Below are positions 1-8,536 of a stretch of DNA of 64,000 nt, in pieces. Each line of letters opens with the position of its first letter. The first letter of the stretch is position 1. The translations under genes were made by a program, and so were the position numbers. Below the pieces are notes generated by a model that saw nothing but the letters and a program-made list of their open reading frames with translations, did no database searches and was not told the DNA's origin. This stretch comes from Streptomyces pyxinicus (lineage in GTDB: Bacteria; Actinomycetota; Actinomycetes; Streptomycetales; Streptomycetaceae), in contig NZ_JANUGP010000025.1 of NCBI RefSeq assembly GCF_024753135.1, forward strand, positions 1 through 64,000, in the 5' to 3' direction.

Positions 1-151
1 GGGCGGTCCGGCGTTCCCGGCTAAGGTTCTCACCCGCTCCCCGCCCCCTCCCGCGCTTTCCCCCATCGGTCCCCCTGAGCGGCCCCCGTGCCGGCGTCCC
101 GCCCGCCGCTCCCGGGCGGTGACCGGCGGGCGCCCTTCGCCGCCGTACCGG

Positions 152-367
152 CTATCCGCTCTCGCGACCCAGGACCCGGCGGGCCGCCTCGGCCTCCGCC
201 GCCGGCGGGGACAGCTCGTCCAGGGTGTCCAGCTCGTCGTCCGCCGCCAGCTCCCGCTCCCAGGCCGCCGCGAGCCGCTCCTGCTCCTGGCGTGGCCTGC
301 CACCGACGGTGTCCCGGTGCTCCGGGTCCAGGGCCGCCAGGAATCGTCCGACCGGGTTCGTCGACAT
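152..367 (-). CDS. Small acidic hypothetical protein, 71 aa
   Basis: I do not recognise a family. The protein is short, hydrophilic and rich in Glu, Ala and Arg, with no signal peptide or membrane segment, and is probably helical (EQERLAAAWERELAADDELD region). The start is well supported: the ATG is preceded by GAGGAGG with a 5-nt spacer. It lies just downstream of, and on the same strand as, the HTH membrane protein, so the two may be co-transcribed. Function unknown. Confidence 0.6.
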   Translation of the reverse strand: MSTNPVGRFLAALDPEHRDTVGGRPRQEQERLAAAWERELAADDELDTLDELSPPAAEAEAARRVLGRESG

Positions 368-415
368 ACCGTCCTCCTCGCCGGGAAGGTGCTCCTCACT
401 CCAGAGTCTCAGGGT

Positions 416-1186
416 CTACCGCTCCCGGCCGTCCGGTGCGGCGTCCAGGCCCGTGCAGGCCAGCTCCCCGCCCACCTCGGCACAGGCCTCCACCCCCCGG
501 GGCGAGGCCACCGAGAGCATCGGGCTGCTGTCACCGGTGGTGTCGCCGGCCGGATAGCTCGCCGAGAGCACGTCCTGGCCCGCCCGCACGGACACCTCCC
601 GGCGTCCGGGGGCGCGCGTCCCCACCTCGGACCAGACTGTGCCGCAGGCCGGTGAGTAACGCAGCCGGACGGTGTAGGTCCGGTCGGCGACCGTGCTGCG
701 GGTCTGCGCGTCGCGGGCGCACGCGGAGGCGGCGGGCAACTCGCCCTGACAGGACCGGCGGTGGCAGCGGGGCACCGCCGGCAGGTGCTGCGCGGCGGGG
801 ACGGCACCGGGGCGTGGGGACACGGCCAGCGCGGCGGCGAGGGCCGTGGCACCGCCGCCTAGCACCAGCGCCGACAGCGGGAGCCACGGGAGCCACCGGA
901 GCCGGGTGCGCCGTCGGTCCCGGTCCGGCGGGGGTGGGGGCTGGGCTCCGTCGGCGTCCCACAGGGCCAGTACGGCCCCGGGTTCGGCGCCGGCCAGCCG
1001 GCACAGCGCCTCCACGGCGGACCGGGGCGGGCGCTGGGCCCCGGACAGATAGCGGTGCCAGGCGGACTTGCTGTACGGGGTGCGCGCCGCCAGCGCCGCG
1101 AGGCTCAGCCCCGTACGGCCCCGCAGTTCCCGCAGTTCGGCGGGCAGTTGTCCGTCCGGGGTGATCGACGCTCCGGGGTGGTGCAT
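416..1186 (-). CDS. XRE-type HTH protein with one membrane segment and DUF2690-like C-terminus
   Basis: About 256 aa. Residues 15-75 form a Cro/CI-type helix-turn-helix (LSLAALAARTPYSKSAWHRYLSG), followed by a Pro/Arg-rich linker, one hydrophobic segment (LPWLPLSALVLGGGATALAA) and an extracellular Cys-containing domain resembling DUF2690. In Streptomyces this architecture is that of a membrane-tethered regulator with a DNA-binding cytoplasmic head; its ligand is not known. The start chosen has GAGGA seven bases upstream. An alternative ATG at 1222 also has a good AGGGG site and would add 12 residues. The topology is read from the sequence; the regulatory role is inferred. Confidence 0.75.
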   Translation of the reverse strand: MHHPGASITPDGQLPAELRELRGRTGLSLAALAARTPYSKSAWHRYLSGAQRPPRSAVEALCRLAGAEPGAVLALWDADGAQPPPPPDRDRRRTRLRWLPWLPLSALVLGGGATALAAALAVSPRPGAVPAAQHLPAVPRCHRRSCQGELPAASACARDAQTRSTVADRTYTVRLRYSPACGTVWSEVGTRAPGRREVSVRAGQDVLSASYPAGDTTGDSSPMLSVASPRGVEACAEVGGELACTGLDAAPDGRER

Positions 1187-1308
1187 CCTGCGTTCCTCGA
1201 CTCCCATTCCGCTATGGGCCATTTCGCCCCTGTTGCCGGAATGGCTTCCCGCTCCCGGGGCGCCTGGAACCCCCCGGGAGGCCCGAGGTGGGTGAGGTGA
1301 ACGCACGC

Positions 1309-1345
1309 CCGAAGGCCCGTTCGGGGTCGCCGAACGGGCCTTCGG
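1309..1345 (-). terminator. Rho-independent-type hairpin
   Basis: A perfect 16-bp stem (left arm 1309-1324, right arm 1330-1345) closes a 5-base loop. It lies 28 bases past the stop of the His-rich SH3 protein on the minus strand and upstream of the HTH gene, so it should end transcription of the former. There is no T tract, which is usual for Streptomyces terminators. Confidence 0.75.
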
Positions 1346-1373
1346 TGTCAGGGGATAGGACGGTGACGGAGCG

Positions 1374-1895
1374 TCAGCACCAGGGCAGGGCCCGGTTCGC
1401 GCGGACGTAGTGGGCGGAGACGTAACCCCGGTGGTGGGGGAGGCGGTACCAGACGTGGTTGCCGTACACCGCGGAGCCGCGGGTCCGGCAGGTGAGGCCC
1501 ACCAGCCGGTGCGCGGAGCGGTACCCGACCACCCGGTAGCCGGTGCCCGGTCCCGAGCGGACGTTGAGCCGGGCGCCGCGCGTGACGACCCGGCCTAGGG
1601 CCGGGGTGCGGCGGGCCGGAGTGGCGAGCGCGGCGGTCCGGTACGGCGTGCCGAGGGCGGCGGTGCCGTAGACCGCGCGCGGCAGGGACAGGTGGCGCGC
1701 CCGGTGGTGGGTGCGGTGCGTGACGCGCCCGCGGTGGTGGTGGGCCCGGTGGTGGGTGTGGTGGTGCCGCACGGTGGCCGTGGCGGCGGGGCGTGCGGTC
1801 GCGGCGTTCGCCGGAGCGGCTCCGGCCGCCGTCGGCAGGATCGCGAGTACCGCGACCGCGGCCAGCAGGCCGCCCTTGAGAGTCCGTCGGATCAT
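1374..1895 (-). CDS. Secreted His-rich SH3-domain protein
   Basis: A 173-aa protein with a clear Sec signal peptide (basic start, hydrophobic core, cleavage near AGAAPANAA). Residues about 43-68 are extremely His/Arg-rich (HHHTHHRAHHHRGR), suggesting metal or polyanion binding. The C-terminal 70 residues form a bacterial SH3-like domain (LNVRSGPGTGYRVVGY...VWYRLPHHRGYVSAHYVR), the type that binds cell-wall peptides. It is followed by a strong hairpin terminator, so it is probably monocistronic. An imperfect inverted repeat (1917-1941) sits just upstream. Wall association is inferred from the SH3 fold; the His-rich stretch has no assigned role. Confidence 0.8.
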   Translation of the reverse strand: MIRRTLKGGLLAAVAVLAILPTAAGAAPANAATARPAATATVRHHHTHHRAHHHRGRVTHRTHHRARHLSLPRAVYGTAALGTPYRTAALATPARRTPALGRVVTRGARLNVRSGPGTGYRVVGYRSAHRLVGLTCRTRGSAVYGNHVWYRLPHHRGYVSAHYVRANRALPWC

Positions 1896-1916
1896 GGAAA
1901 CCTCCGCCTGTCGTTC

Positions 1917-1941
1917 TCGTGACCACGAGTGGTGATCACGA
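1917..1941. promoter_or_regulatory. Imperfect inverted repeat upstream of SH3 protein
   Basis: TCGTGA-CCAC on the left is mirrored by GTGG-TGATCACGA on the right, an inverted repeat with a three-base bulge. It lies 22-46 bases upstream of the start of the His-rich SH3 protein, where an operator would be expected. No regulator is identified. Confidence 0.3.
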
Positions 1942-2084
1942 CACCCAGCGTTGCCGTGGCCGGCCCCCGCGATGCCGTCCCCGCGTCCCGGGGGACGGCC
2001 GGGACGTCCCCCGGGACGCCCGCGGCGGCCACCGGGCCGCCCACCTGGCCGTCCACGCGGCTGTGCCGTGCCGTCCCGCGGCTT

Positions 2085-2137
2085 GGAACACCGGCGGGGA
2101 ACACTGGCGGGGAACGGCGACCCCCGTGCTTACCGTC
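2085..2137 (+). promoter_or_regulatory. Candidate ECF sigma promoter with triplicated GGAAC
   Basis: GGAAC occurs three times at a 13-bp period (2085-2089, 2098-2102, 2111-2115). The last copy is followed after 18 bases by CGTC (2134-2137), close to the GGAA(C/T)-N18-GT(T/C) layout used by ECF sigma factors such as SigR and SigE in Streptomyces. It would start transcription about 30 bases before the DoxX-like gene and drive the DoxX/peroxiredoxin pair. Promoter activity is inferred. Confidence 0.4.
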
Positions 2138-2174
2138 GAGTAATATCCGGCGGCAGGTCACCAGAGGAGGAACC

Positions 2175-2555
2175 GTGCCCCGGTCCGAACGCTCACCCCT
2201 GCTGCTCGCCGGCCTGCTGGCCGCCGCCGGCGTCGTGCACTTCGCCGCCCCGCGGCAGTTCGACGCCACCATCCCCCGGCTGCTGCCGGGCTCGCCCCGG
2301 ACGTGGACCCACGGCAGCGGGGTCGTGGAGCTGGCGCTGGCCGCCGGGATCGCCGCGCCCCGGACCCGCGCGCTCGCCGCGAAGGCGGCGGCGGCCTTCT
2401 TCGTCGGCGTGTTCCCGGCCAACGTGCAGATGGCCGTGGACTGGCGGCACCGGCCCGCGCCGCAGCGGACGGCCGCCCTGGCGCGGCTGCCCCTCCAGGT
2501 GCCGCTGGTGCTGTGGGCCCGCTCGGTCGCCCGGAGCGGGGAGGGCCGGCCGTGA
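2175..2555 (+). CDS. DoxX-like small membrane protein
   Basis: A 126-aa integral membrane protein of DoxX/DUF4267-like type with about four hydrophobic helices (LLLAGLLAAAGVVHFAAP, VVELALAAGIAAP, AAAAFFVGVFPANVQMAVD, LPLQVPLVLWA). The motif GVVHFAAPRQFDATIPRLLPG near the N-terminus is typical of this family. The GTG start is fixed by AGGAGG placed four bases upstream; the reading frame stays open further 5' but that stretch is non-coding. Its stop overlaps the GTG of the peroxiredoxin, implying translational coupling. A redox-linked membrane role fits this partner but is inferred. Confidence 0.8.
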   Translation: MPRSERSPLLLAGLLAAAGVVHFAAPRQFDATIPRLLPGSPRTWTHGSGVVELALAAGIAAPRTRALAAKAAAAFFVGVFPANVQMAVDWRHRPAPQRTAALARLPLQVPLVLWARSVARSGEGRP

Positions 2556-3022
2556 AGGACTCCGTCGAGACCGGTGACCTGGTCGAGGACTTCGCGCTCC
2601 CCGACGAGACGGGCATCGAGCGCCGGCTGTCCGACCTGCTCGCCGACGGGCCGGTCGTGCTCTTCTTCTACCCCGCCGCCCTCAGCCCCGGCTGCACCGC
2701 CGAGGCCTGCCACTTCCGGGACCTGGCCGCCGAGTTCGCCGCGGCGGGCGCCCGCCCCGTGGGCGTCAGCGGGGACGGCGTCGACCGGCAGGCCGAGTTC
2801 GCCGGGAAGCACGCGCTCGGCATGCCGCTGCTCTCCGACCCCGACGGCACGGTCCGCGCGCGGTTCGGCGTCCGGCGCGGCTTCGCCCTCGCCCCCACCC
2901 GGCGCGCCACCTTCGTCATCGCCGAGGACCGCACGGTACTGGAGGTCGTCCGCAGCGAACTGCGCATGAACACCCACGCCGACCGGGCCCTCGCCGCCCT
3001 CCGCGCCCACCGGGGCGGATAG
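2552..3022 (+). CDS. Peroxiredoxin, BCP/PrxQ type
   Basis: A 156-aa thioredoxin-fold thiol peroxidase that reduces hydroperoxides in the cytoplasm. The peroxidatic Cys48 lies in the SPGCTAEAC motif and the resolving Cys53 is five residues on, the classical PrxQ spacing. The usual helical Arg is visible in the C-terminal half. The length is normal for the family. It starts with a GTG that overlaps the stop of the DoxX-like gene, so both are made from one message, possibly from the ECF-type promoter upstream. Odd point: ALSPGC replaces the commoner DxTPGC around the active site. Confidence 0.88.
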   Translation: MKDSVETGDLVEDFALPDETGIERRLSDLLADGPVVLFFYPAALSPGCTAEACHFRDLAAEFAAAGARPVGVSGDGVDRQAEFAGKHALGMPLLSDPDGTVRARFGVRRGFALAPTRRATFVIAEDRTVLEVVRSELRMNTHADRALAALRAHRGG

Positions 3023-3094
3023 CGGCTGTGGCTCCCGCCCGCCGGGGCGGACAGCGGCCTTGCCGGGCCGGGGCCGGAACAGGGTGCTGCGGGC

Positions 3095-3993
3095 TCAGCC
3101 GGCCGGGCGCTCCCGTGCCACCTCGCGCGGCTTCTTGTCCGTGCGCAGTCCGAGGGACCGGGGATGGCGCAGCATGCCGTCCCGGGTCCACTCGGTGAAC
3201 GCGATCTGCGCGACCAGCTCCGGCTCCACCCGCCGGCCCCGCGCCTCCCGTACCGCGCCGGTGAACGGCGAGCCGGTCCGGCGGGCGCCCTCCAGCCGCT
3301 CGCGCAGCGCGAGCAGGGTGCGCCGGTCGAAGCCGGTGCCGACCTTGCCCGCGTACCGCAGCCGGCCGTCCTCGTCGTGGCCGAGCGGCAGCGCACCCAG
3401 GCCGACCCGGCTGCCCGCCGGTTCGGTGAAGCCGCCGATCACGAACTCCTGCCCCTGCTCGCACTTGAGCTTCAGCCACTCCGGCGACCTGCGCGTGTGG
3501 TTCGGCCCGCTGGGCGATCAGCCCCGGCCACAGGCATCGGCCGGCAGCTCGGCGCCGCCCGCGTTGCGGTGCGGGGTCAGCCGCAGCGGCGCGCGGCAGG
3601 AGAGCGTCAGTTGCAGCGGCGTATGAGTCTCACCCGAGGTGACCGCCACTCCGGACGCCTCGATGTCCTTCGGCCGGGTCAGGCCCATACGCCGCCCGAG
3701 AAGGCGGCGACCTCGCCGTCCACCGTGAAGTCCGGGCACTCCTGGGCGGCGAGCGACGCCACGATCTCCCGACAGGCGGCATCCAGCCGCTGACCGGTGC
3801 GGGAGAGCAGCCGGACCGTCCCACCCTCGCGGACCGCCGGCAGCCGGACCCCGTCCAGCTTCCGTTCGAACAGCCGGCCGTCGTCGAACTCGCGCCGGTC
3901 GCTGAGGGTGGCGAGCATCGGGGAGGCGGCCACTTCGGCACCCGGCGGCGCCGGCCGCAGCAGCCGTCGCCGCTCCTCGGGCAGGGCGGTCAC
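3095..3993 (-). pseudogene. Decayed ATP-dependent DNA ligase (LigD ligase-domain type)
   Basis: The remains of a LigD-like ligase lie in two frames. The N-terminal part (3993-3700) has the adenylation motif ERKLDG and reads to VDGEVAAFSGG. A small deletion then shifts frame to RMGLTRPKDIEASGVAVT (to about 3638). From there some 120 bases of unrelated sequence with a stop codon (3518-3520) replace roughly half of the nucleotidyltransferase domain. Homology resumes at RRSPEWLKLKCEQGQEFVIGG (motif V/VI region) and runs through an intact OB-fold to the end at 3095. No single frame encodes a working ligase. The adjacent 3'-phosphoesterase gene remains intact. Confidence 0.82.
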
Positions 3994-3999
3994 CGGCGC

Positions 4000-4614
4000 T
4001 CACTCCCGTCCGTCGGCCGCCGCCACCTGCGCGAGGGTGCGGCCGGTGCGCACCGAGCGGGCCCGCCGGGGATCGGGCGTGCCGTGCTCCCCGCCGCGTG
4101 CCGGGCCCTTGTGCACCAGCAGCCAGGCCTCCTCCTCGTCCGCGCCGCCGCGGAACCGGGTGAGGGCGTACTCGCCGTGCAGCTTCGTGCCGCGCAGCCG
4201 GAACGTGGCGTGCCCGCGCTCCAGCGACTCGGCGAAGTCCACGGCGCGGCCCCGCCGGTCGTGGCTCAGCGGCTCGTACGTGCCCCGGTCCCACACGATC
4301 ACGGTGCCGCCGCCGTACTCGCCCTTCGGGATCACGCCCTCGAAGTTCTCGTAGTCCAGCGGATGGTCCTCCGTCGGCACCGCCAGCCGCTTGTCGCCGG
4401 GATCGCCGGACGGCCCCTTGGGAACCGACCAGGACTTCAGCACGTCGCCGACCTGGAGCCGGAAGTCGAAGTGCATCCGGCGGGCGTCGTGGATCTGCAC
4501 CACGAACCGCGGCCCGGCACTCCCCTCACCGGCCGCGCCGCCCGACGGTTCCCGGGTCCGCTCGAAGTCGCGCTTGCCGCGGTACGTCCGCAGCCGGTCC
4601 TCCTCCGCTGCCAC
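4000..4614 (-). CDS. LigD-type 3'-phosphoesterase domain protein
   Basis: A 204-aa stand-alone homologue of the 3'-phosphoesterase (PE) module of bacterial LigD, which trims 3'-phosphates and ribonucleotides during non-homologous end joining. The diagnostic HDARRMHFDFRLQ and EDHPLDYENFEGVIPKGEYG motifs hold the conserved His, Asp and Glu residues. It stops six bases before the former start of the ligase gene, so the two once formed an operon. With that ligase broken, this protein would have to work with another ligase. No Ku or polymerase gene is present in the window. Confidence 0.85.
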   Translation of the reverse strand: MAAEEDRLRTYRGKRDFERTREPSGGAAGEGSAGPRFVVQIHDARRMHFDFRLQVGDVLKSWSVPKGPSGDPGDKRLAVPTEDHPLDYENFEGVIPKGEYGGGTVIVWDRGTYEPLSHDRRGRAVDFAESLERGHATFRLRGTKLHGEYALTRFRGGADEEEAWLLVHKGPARGGEHGTPDPRRARSVRTGRTLAQVAAADGRE

Positions 4615-4800
4615 CTGCGGCTCCTTCCGTGCGTGCCTCTCGGGCGCCCCGGGTACCCCGCGCGGCGCCGGTCAGCCCGGGATCGCGTCCAGCTCAGAGG
4701 TGCCGTGCCCGGCCCGTACCGGGGGCAGGCGGGTGCGCGAGCCGGCCGGCAGGTGTCACGATCTTCCCGGAGCCGGTTCACCACGAGCATCGGAGCGCGT

Positions 4801-5775
4801 ATGACGACGCACAGGGCCACCGAGAACGACACCCCGGAGGTCGAGGGCGTGGAGGTGAGACCGGTCGCCGGGCACATCGGGGCCGAGATCGAGGGTGTGG
4901 ATCTCGCCGGACCGCTGGACGACGCCGTGGTGGCCCTGATCCGGGCGGCCGTGCTGCGCTGGAAGGTGGTGTTCTTCCGCGGCCAGCGCCTCGACCACAC
5001 CGCGCACGTGGCCTTCGCCCGCCGCTTCGGCGAACCGGTCGTCCTGCGCCGCCGGGGCAGCGCCTCGCCGGACGGCTTCCCGGAGGTGGAGACCACCGCC
5101 GACCGGCTGGAACTGGGCGGCCGGTACGGCATGGAGCACGACGAGTGGCTGCGCCGGCGCCGGCACTCCCTGCTGCGCGGCTGGCACTGCGACCACGGCG
5201 CCCGGATCGACCCGCCGGCCGCGACCGTGCTGCGCGCCGAGACCGTCCCGCCCTACGGCGGTGACACCACCTGGGCCAACCTGGCCGCCGCCTACGCAGG
5301 TCTGTCGGCGCCGGTCCGGGCCTTCGTGGACGGGCTGCGTGCCGAGCACCGGCTCGGCGTCGGCTACCAGCCGCGCCCCGGCGACGACGCCTACCTGCGC
5401 CATCTGCTGGACCACCAGGTGGCGTCCGTGCACCCGTTGGTGCGGGTGCATCCCGAGACCGGGGAACGGGTGCTGTCCGTCAACGGCTACTACCTGGAGC
5501 AGATCGAGGACGTCTCCCGGCCGGAGAGCGCGGCCCTGCTGGAGATGCTGCTGGAGCAGGCGGTCCGCCCCGAGTACACGGTCCGCTTCCGCTGGGAGCC
5601 CGGCAGCGTCGCCTTCTGGGACAACCGCGCCACCATCCACCTCGCCCCGAGCGACAACGCCCACCTCGGCCACCCCCGGATCATGCACCGGGTGATGCTC
5701 GCCGGGGACGTGCCCGTCGGCGTGGACGGCCGGACGTCGCGGGCGCTGACCGGCACCGAGCCGGGCCGCTGGTGA
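4801..5775 (+). CDS. TauD/TfdA-family Fe(II)/2-oxoglutarate dioxygenase
   Basis: A 324-aa dioxygenase predicted to hydroxylate a small substrate (taurine, alkylsulfonate or similar) with release of CO2 and succinate. The iron ligands are visible: His129 and Asp131 (WHCDH) and the distal His280 (WDNRATIHLA), followed by the 2-oxoglutarate-binding Arg region (HPRIMHRVMLAGD). The ATG is preceded by GGAG at a good distance. The neighbouring convergent gene encodes a luciferase-like monooxygenase; such pairs are common in sulfonate use, so a sulfur-scavenging role is plausible but not shown. Confidence 0.87.
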   Translation: MTTHRATENDTPEVEGVEVRPVAGHIGAEIEGVDLAGPLDDAVVALIRAAVLRWKVVFFRGQRLDHTAHVAFARRFGEPVVLRRRGSASPDGFPEVETTADRLELGGRYGMEHDEWLRRRRHSLLRGWHCDHGARIDPPAATVLRAETVPPYGGDTTWANLAAAYAGLSAPVRAFVDGLRAEHRLGVGYQPRPGDDAYLRHLLDHQVASVHPLVRVHPETGERVLSVNGYYLEQIEDVSRPESAALLEMLLEQAVRPEYTVRFRWEPGSVAFWDNRATIHLAPSDNAHLGHPRIMHRVMLAGDVPVGVDGRTSRALTGTEPGRW

Positions 5776-5779
5776 GCCG

Positions 5780-6829
5780 TCAGCCCGCCGCCGCTGCCGG
5801 CCGCCGGCCCAGCGCGGGCCCGAGCCGCGTCGCCATGTCCGTCAGGATCTGCGCGTAGTCCTCGGGCCCGAAGGTGAACGGCAGCGCGAACGCCACCTCG
5901 TCCACCTCCCGGAACGCGGCGTGCGCGTGCAGCCGCTCGGCGATCTCCTCGGAGGTGCCGACCAGGTCCGGCGCGAACAGCAGCCGCGCCGGACCCTGCG
6001 GGGTGGTGGTGCGGGGCAGCCGCCGGGCCGCGTACTCCGCGTACCGGGCGCGCTGCTCGGGGCTCGCGGAGTCGGTCGGGATGACCACCAGGCCCTGGGA
6101 GACCCGGGCCGCCTCGCCGTCGGGGTGACGGGCGCGGAACTCCCTGATGTGGGACAGCTGGATCCGCGCGAAGTCCGGCGGCCCGTCCGACCCCTCGGCG
6201 TCCTGCTCCACCTTGACGACGCTGCTGGTCAGCAGGTTCATGCCGTGCTCGCCCGCCCAGCGCGCCGAGTTCAGGCTGCCGCCGCCGTACCACAGCCGGC
6301 GGCCGAGGCCGGGGGAGTGCGGCTGGACCACGTCCGAGAACACCTCGAAGCCCTCGACCCCGCTGAAGTCGCTGGCGGGCTTGCCACGCACCAGGTCGAG
6401 CAGCCGCCGCACCCGCTCGTACCCGAAGTCCTCCGCGTCGGCGGTGTCCGGGTACAGGGCGTCCTTGACCTGATCGAAGTGCGTCGGCGGCCCCACGCTG
6501 ACACCCGGGTTCAGCCGGCCCCCGGACAGCAGGTCGACGGTCGCCAGGTCCTCCGCGAGGCGCAGCGGGTTCTCCCAGCCGAGCGGGGTCACCGCGGTGC
6601 CCAGTTCGATACGGCGGGTGCGCTGGGAGGCGGCGGCCAGCACGGCGACCGGGGACGAGATGCCGTACTGGAGGTGCCGGTGCCGCAGCCAGGCGCTGTC
6701 GAAGCCGAGCCGCTCGCCCAGTTCGATGATCTTCAGCGTGGACTCGTGGCCCCGCGCCGGGTCCGCCGCGTCGAACAGGCCGATCGTCAGGAAGCCCAGC
6801 TTGCGCAGCGGGCGGGGGGTGGACGGCAC
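5780..6829 (-). CDS. LLM-class flavin-dependent oxidoreductase
   Basis: A 349-aa luciferase-like TIM-barrel monooxygenase. Typical family signatures are present: LGFLTIGLFD at the N-terminus, GFDSAWLRHRHL, RIELGTAVTPLGWENPLRLAEDLATVDLLSGGRLNPGV, and a C-terminal GTSEEIAERL. These enzymes use FMNH2 and O2 on diverse substrates, so the substrate cannot be read from sequence. GTG at 6829 is chosen because GGAGGAG stands directly upstream; an in-frame GTG/ATG 17 codons earlier lacks such a site. It ends five bases from the TauD-like gene on the other strand. Confidence 0.85.
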   Translation of the reverse strand: MPSTPRPLRKLGFLTIGLFDAADPARGHESTLKIIELGERLGFDSAWLRHRHLQYGISSPVAVLAAASQRTRRIELGTAVTPLGWENPLRLAEDLATVDLLSGGRLNPGVSVGPPTHFDQVKDALYPDTADAEDFGYERVRRLLDLVRGKPASDFSGVEGFEVFSDVVQPHSPGLGRRLWYGGGSLNSARWAGEHGMNLLTSSVVKVEQDAEGSDGPPDFARIQLSHIREFRARHPDGEAARVSQGLVVIPTDSASPEQRARYAEYAARRLPRTTTPQGPARLLFAPDLVGTSEEIAERLHAHAAFREVDEVAFALPFTFGPEDYAQILTDMATRLGPALGRRPAAAAG

Positions 6830-6896
6830 GGGCTCCTCCAGCGGTCGTACGGCGGCTCCCGGCCGATTCTCCCAGGGCAATGTGACAACCGTGTGA

Positions 6897-8468
6897 TCAC
6901 TTCAGCGGGATGACCACCTCGTCCTCCACCGGCGGCGCCAGCTCCTGCGCCCGGTTGCCGGTCGCCGCGAAGCAGCGCAGCCGGACCTCCTCCTCGCTCA
7001 CGTCCAGACGCAGGAAGCACTTGAAGAACGGCGGGCTGTAGGTGGTGGAGGACGGCGAGAACAGCTGGGTGTAGACCTTGCGGACCGGCAGCCGGAACCG
7101 GGCGGCCCGCTCGGGGCGGCGGCCGGTGCCGAGCAGCGACGCCACCAGCCGGACCCGCCGGGTGACCCGGGCGTCGGCGCCCGGCTTGCGGGCCGGCTCG
7201 ATCCCGAGACGCTCGGCGACCACGGCGGTCGCCTCGGCCTCGGTCAGTGTGAAGAAGCGGCGCAGCCGCAGCCGGTGGCCGTACAGGCGGCTGTAGAAGG
7301 CCAGCGAGTCGCCGCGCAGCGGGTAGCAGCGGAAGTCCCGCTCGGTGACGCCCCCGACGGACACCCGCGGGATGGTGTGGGTGGCGTGCGTGAACGCCCC
7401 GCCGCCGCCCGCGACCACGTACTGCACGGTGCGGCCCGCCACCTCGACCGGGTAGCGCTGGTAGTTGTGGATGTCGCCGCCGATCGCGGCCACGTAGTGG
7501 TGCGCCGGGTCCCGGACGACGTCGTCCACCGTGCCGCCGCCCTCGACCGGGCACGGGTGGTGCTCCCCGTCGACGTACAGCGGCGACCCGGTGATGAGGA
7601 TCTTGGGCTTCGGCCCCCGGGACACCTCGCACAGCCACGCGCCCTGCTCGGCGTCGATCGTGCCGAGCAGCCCGGTGTCGATGCCGACGATCCGCACCGG
7701 ACCGGCGTCGAGCGCCCAGTACGGCCCGGGCTGGACGGCCTGTTGGCCCGGCGCCGACCGCAACTCCCGTGCGGCGGCGAGCCGTTGCTCGTCCACCGGA
7801 CCGGGCCGGTGCCACAGCAGGTCACGCCACCAGGCGCGGGCGAGCGGGCGGGGCCGGGGCCCCGACGGCGTGTCCTCCCGGCCCTCCGCCGTCTCGCCGC
7901 AGAAGACGCGCATGAAGGCGCCGAGGTCCTCGTACCAGTCGTGGTTGCCGGGTATCGCGTAGATCGGCGCCGGGTAGTCCCGGTACGGCCGGAAGAACTT
8001 GTCGCCGTAGTCGCCCGCGCTGCCCACCGGGTAGATGACGTCGCTCGCGATGACCGCGAACTCGGTGCCCCGGCCCTCCTTCAACAGGCCCGGCACCACG
8101 GCGTACTGGGAGGCGCCGCCCTCGCCCGTGTCCCCGACGACCAGGAAGGAGAACCGCTCGGGCACCTCCCGCCCGACCACCTTGTCGGCGGGCGCCCCGG
8201 CGGCCCGCCGGCGCGCGACCCACCGCCCCCGGGTACGGCCGGTGGGATCACCGAACCAGGACGCCAGCACGCCGTTGCGGGCGGCCCACAGGACCCGGGG
8301 ATCCAGCCAGGACAGCCTCTCCACACGGGCCGGCAACAACCGCTGGTAGACGCCGGGTTCGGCCGCGCCCCAGCCGGCGCCCTGCGGGGTATCACGAGAG
8401 GATTCAGACACGCGGTGCACGGTAACAACGCACCCGCCGGACGCGGCGCACGGGTCCGGGTACGCCAA
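6897..8468 (-). CDS. Calcineurin-like metallophosphoesterase
   Basis: A large (about 523 aa) phosphoesterase with the full metal-binding series: GDTGEG, the GNHDW motif (PGNHDWYEDL), a middle His region and GGDIHNYQRY. A C-terminal extension of about 150 residues lacks recognisable motifs. There is no signal peptide, so it should act in the cytoplasm; substrate unknown. The start is uncertain because no strong Shine-Dalgarno precedes any candidate; GTG codons 16 and 19 residues into the frame are alternatives. It is transcribed towards the flavin oxidoreductase gene with a 67-base gap. Confidence 0.82.
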   Translation of the reverse strand: MAYPDPCAASGGCVVTVHRVSESSRDTPQGAGWGAAEPGVYQRLLPARVERLSWLDPRVLWAARNGVLASWFGDPTGRTRGRWVARRRAAGAPADKVVGREVPERFSFLVVGDTGEGGASQYAVVPGLLKEGRGTEFAVIASDVIYPVGSAGDYGDKFFRPYRDYPAPIYAIPGNHDWYEDLGAFMRVFCGETAEGREDTPSGPRPRPLARAWWRDLLWHRPGPVDEQRLAAARELRSAPGQQAVQPGPYWALDAGPVRIVGIDTGLLGTIDAEQGAWLCEVSRGPKPKILITGSPLYVDGEHHPCPVEGGGTVDDVVRDPAHHYVAAIGGDIHNYQRYPVEVAGRTVQYVVAGGGGAFTHATHTIPRVSVGGVTERDFRCYPLRGDSLAFYSRLYGHRLRLRRFFTLTEAEATAVVAERLGIEPARKPGADARVTRRVRLVASLLGTGRRPERAARFRLPVRKVYTQLFSPSSTTYSPPFFKCFLRLDVSEEEVRLRCFAATGNRAQELAPPVEDEVVIPLK

Positions 8469-8536
8469 CGCGACCGGTGAGCAGGGCGGTTGTCACCGGT
8501 ATCGAGGTGGCCGTGCGCCGGTGACGGAGCCCGGTG

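Noticed and set aside
1..151. A gene at the left edge of the window
   Set aside because: No frame with a supported start or recognisable motif reaches the edge; the sequence looks intergenic.
3518..4294. 258-codon minus-strand frame through the ligase/phosphoesterase junction as a gene of its own
   Set aside because: Only its last part (RMGLTRPKDIEASGVAVT) is real ligase sequence; the rest is an out-of-frame reading of the phosphoesterase.
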